Source: Armatimonadota bacterium (lineage in GTDB: Bacteria; Armatimonadota; Zipacnadia; Zipacnadales; JABUFB01). Taken from it: a stretch of 64,000 bases of DNA. The notes under the pieces were generated by a model. That model was not told the DNA's origin. It did not search any database and saw only the letters and a program-made list of their open reading frames with translations. Made by a program: the position numbers and the translations under genes. Location of the stretch: the NCBI GenBank assembly GCA_013314775.1, contig JABUFB010000008.1:789036-853035 (forward strand). Reading direction: 5' to 3'. Within the stretch, counting starts at the first letter, position 1. Each line of letters starts with the position of its first letter. This document shows, piece after piece, positions 62,265 to 64,000 of the stretch.

Positions 62265-62990
62265 ATGCCTGTGATCGAACTGCAGGGAGTTGAGAAGACT
62301 TACCGCACCGGTGAAGTACTGGTGACCGTCCTGCGCGGCATCAACCTCGTGGTGGAAGAAGGCGAGTACGTCAGCATCATGGGGCCCTCAGGCTCCGGCA
62401 AGTCCACGCTGATGAACACTCTCGGATGCCTTGACAAGCCTACGGCCGGCACCTACCTGCTCGACGGTAAGGATGTCTCTCGCCTGGATGATGACGAACT
62501 GGCGGCGGTACGCAACCGCAAGTTGGGCTTCGTGTTTCAGTCCTACAACCTGCTTCCCCGCACCCCGGCCATCGCCAACGTTGAGTTGCCGCTCCTGTAC
62601 TCGCGCAATGGCCGCAACCGCCACGAGCGCGCCCGAGCGGCACTGGAGCGTGTGGGGCTGGGTGACCGCATCTACCACTTGCCGTCACAGCTTTCCGGCG
62701 GCGAACAGCAGCGCGTCGGCATTGCCAGGGCGCTCATCAATGAGCCCCGCATCCTACTCGCCGACGAGCCCACTGGAAACCTGGATTCCCGCACCGGCGC
62801 GGGTATCCTGGAACTGCTGCATGAACTCAATGAGCAAGGGATGACCATCGTAATGGTCACCCATGATGACAACGTCGCACACTGCACCAAACGGATCGTG
62901 CATATCCTGGACGGTGTCGTCGAGAGGGACGAACTGACAGACACCGGAAAGTGCGCCGTCACTGCCGATCCGAATGAGGAGCCCTCATGA
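62265..62990 (+). CDS. MacB-type ABC transporter ATP-binding protein
   Basis: A 241-residue ATPase: Walker A GPSGSGKST near residue 41, Q-loop FVFQSYNLLPRTPAIANVEL, signature LSGGEQQRVGIARAL and Walker B ILLADEPTGNLDSRTG. In E. coli MacB this domain is fused to the permease; here it is a separate gene, as in many other phyla. Start four bases after the adaptor, and the stop overlaps the permease start (ATGA). Confidence 0.93.
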   Translation: MPVIELQGVEKTYRTGEVLVTVLRGINLVVEEGEYVSIMGPSGSGKSTLMNTLGCLDKPTAGTYLLDGKDVSRLDDDELAAVRNRKLGFVFQSYNLLPRTPAIANVELPLLYSRNGRNRHERARAALERVGLGDRIYHLPSQLSGGEQQRVGIARALINEPRILLADEPTGNLDSRTGAGILELLHELNEQGMTIVMVTHDDNVAHCTKRIVHILDGVVERDELTDTGKCAVTADPNEEPS

Positions 62991-64000
62991 GCCCGATTGA
63001 GGCCCTGCGCGTGGCGCTGGTTGCCATCCGCGCCAACAAGATGCGCTCCATCCTCACCATGCTCGGCGTCATCATCGGCGTGGGCTCGGTCATCGCCATG
63101 CTTGCCATTGGAAGGGGCGCCAGCGCGGACGTGACCGAGCGCATCGCCGCCATGGGCACCAACATCCTCATCGTCTGGCCCGGCGCGGCGCGCGAAGGCC
63201 GGCTATTCGGGGGTGCCGGGCGCCGGGATACCCTCAAGATGGGAGATGTCCAGGCGATCCGCGAGGACTGCCCCTCCGTGAAGGATGTCGCGCCCCAGGT
63301 CAGCAGCAATGAGCAGGTGAAGTGGCGCAACAAGAGTGCCGAAGCCCAGATCCTCGCTGTCCCGCCCCAGTATGAGACGGTCAACAACCATCCCGCTGAG
63401 CGCGGCAGGTACTTCACCGAGGCTGAGAATCGCGGCCGCCAGATGGTCTGTCTAGTGGGCAGCACTGTGGTCCGCAATATCTTCGGCCGCAGCGACCCCG
63501 TCGGTGAGAAGCTGAAGATCAAGAACATCCCTTTCGAGGTGATCGGGGTTCTGACCGAGAAAGGTGGCGCGGGAGGCTTCCGGGATCCCGACGAGATCGT
63601 CGTCATCCCCCTGAATGTGGGCATGACGCGCCTGTGGGGACGGAACTACGTGGACCGCATCTTTGTGACCACTGAGACCCCGGCACAGCTTGAACCCGCA
63701 ACAAACGAGATCAACAAGCTCCTGCGCCGGCGGCACCGAATTCGCGAAGGCCGCGAAGACGATTTCAACGTGCGTGGTCAGACCGAGATCCTGCAGACCT
63801 TCGGCGAGACAGCGAAGACTTTCACCATGCTCCTGGGCGGCATCGCGGCCATGTCCCTGCTGGTGGGCGGCATTGGCGTCATGAATATCATGCTGGTGTC
63901 CGTGACTGAACGCACGCGGGAGATTGGTATTCGGAAAGCAGTGGGTGCGCGAAGCCATGACATCATGATGCAGTTCGCTATTGAGTCCGTTACCCTCTGC
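62987..64000 (+). CDS. MacB-type ABC transporter permease (3' end outside window)
   Basis: The open frame runs off the window; 338 residues are visible. SPIEALRVALVAIRANKMRSILTMLGVIIGVGSVIAML is the typical start of a MacB permease, with the first transmembrane helix, followed by the periplasmic MacB_PCD domain (MGTNILIVWPG, GERIKIKN-type stretch, PFEVIGVL), and the FtsX domain begins near residue 285 (MLLGGIAAMSLLVGGIGVMN, TERTREIGIRKAVGA). Only the last two helices should be missing. Together with the ATPase, adaptor and TolC genes it forms a tripartite ABC exporter of peptides, siderophores, lipids or antibiotics. Confidence 0.92.
   Translation, partial: MSPIEALRVALVAIRANKMRSILTMLGVIIGVGSVIAMLAIGRGASADVTERIAAMGTNILIVWPGAAREGRLFGGAGRRDTLKMGDVQAIREDCPSVKDVAPQVSSNEQVKWRNKSAEAQILAVPPQYETVNNHPAERGRYFTEAENRGRQMVCLVGSTVVRNIFGRSDPVGEKLKIKNIPFEVIGVLTEKGGAGGFRDPDEIVVIPLNVGMTRLWGRNYVDRIFVTTETPAQLEPATNEINKLLRRRHRIREGREDDFNVRGQTEILQTFGETAKTFTMLLGGIAAMSLLVGGIGVMNIMLVSVTERTREIGIRKAVGARSHDIMMQFAIESVTLC

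Noticed and set aside
1-64000. tRNA, rRNA, insertion sequences, integrases, CRISPR arrays
   Set aside because: Scanned by eye for T-loop GTTCGA-type motifs, rRNA core sequences, transposase motifs, terminal repeats and regularly spaced repeats; nothing convincing was found. A tRNAscan/Infernal run could still find a divergent RNA.

Overview
The window is about 64 kb of GC-rich (roughly 63-65% by eye) bacterial chromosome with dense, mostly short-spaced genes and no rRNA, tRNA, CRISPR array, transposase or phage gene that I could recognise. The organism looks like an uncultured or rarely cultured Gram-negative-type (diderm) bacterium. A TolC-family outer-membrane channel, lipoproteins and a MacA/MacB-type exporter imply two membranes. 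The block TIGR03960/TIGR03936/RNase G beside nadD-LCP-rsfS-recG, many PQQ-type beta-propellers, two sulfatases, two MtaA/UroD-like proteins, three Gfo/Idh/MocA-type or allied sugar genes and a carotenoid cluster fit Armatimonadota best. Hydrogenedentota and related phyla cannot be excluded from sequence reading alone.

Region 1 (1-16.6 kb): two alkaline-phosphatase-superfamily hydrolases, then a carotenoid locus. On the plus strand are cruF-type hydratase, glycosyltransferase and acyltransferase genes; converging on them from the minus strand are crtI, crtB and a small membrane protein. Together they predict an acyclic, hydroxylated, glycosylated and acylated carotenoid. Upstream of crtI, on the same strand, lie an iron-sulfur photolyase, a PEP-utilising enzyme and a flavin/PNPOx-type protein, which suggests a light-stress unit. 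A Tat-exported sulfatase, a dehydroquinase-like protein and a Gfo/Idh/MocA oxidoreductase follow.

Region 2 (16.6-28.4 kb): a 762-bp stretch without a recognisable gene; a 1,839-residue lipoprotein that starts with HEAT repeats and ends in a PI3/4-kinase-like catalytic domain; a secreted beta-propeller; a MoxR ATPase; a TPR protein with a damaged M48 metalloprotease-like domain; and an SdhA/NadB-type flavoprotein gene broken at a nine-G tract. Region 3 (28.5-40.7 kb) is housekeeping: RNase G, tRNA/radical-SAM related genes, nadD, LCP, rsfS, recG and aspartate kinase, with readable sigma70-like promoters between the divergent TIGR03960 and nadD genes.

Region 4 (40.7-52.7 kb): a secreted beta-helix protein, a BCP peroxiredoxin, an unusual multi-iron-sulfur flavoprotein whose NAD(P)H domain is missing, translationally coupled to a large FtsX-type ABC transporter, two exported beta-propellers, and prs. 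Region 5 (52.7-64 kb): a five-gene minus-strand operon (two MtaA/UroD-like proteins, 2-oxoacid dehydrogenase E1 alpha and beta without E2/E3, and an oxidoreductase) faces a plus-strand MarR-TolC-adaptor-MacB-type export operon, whose regulator probably binds a palindrome lying on its own -10 box.
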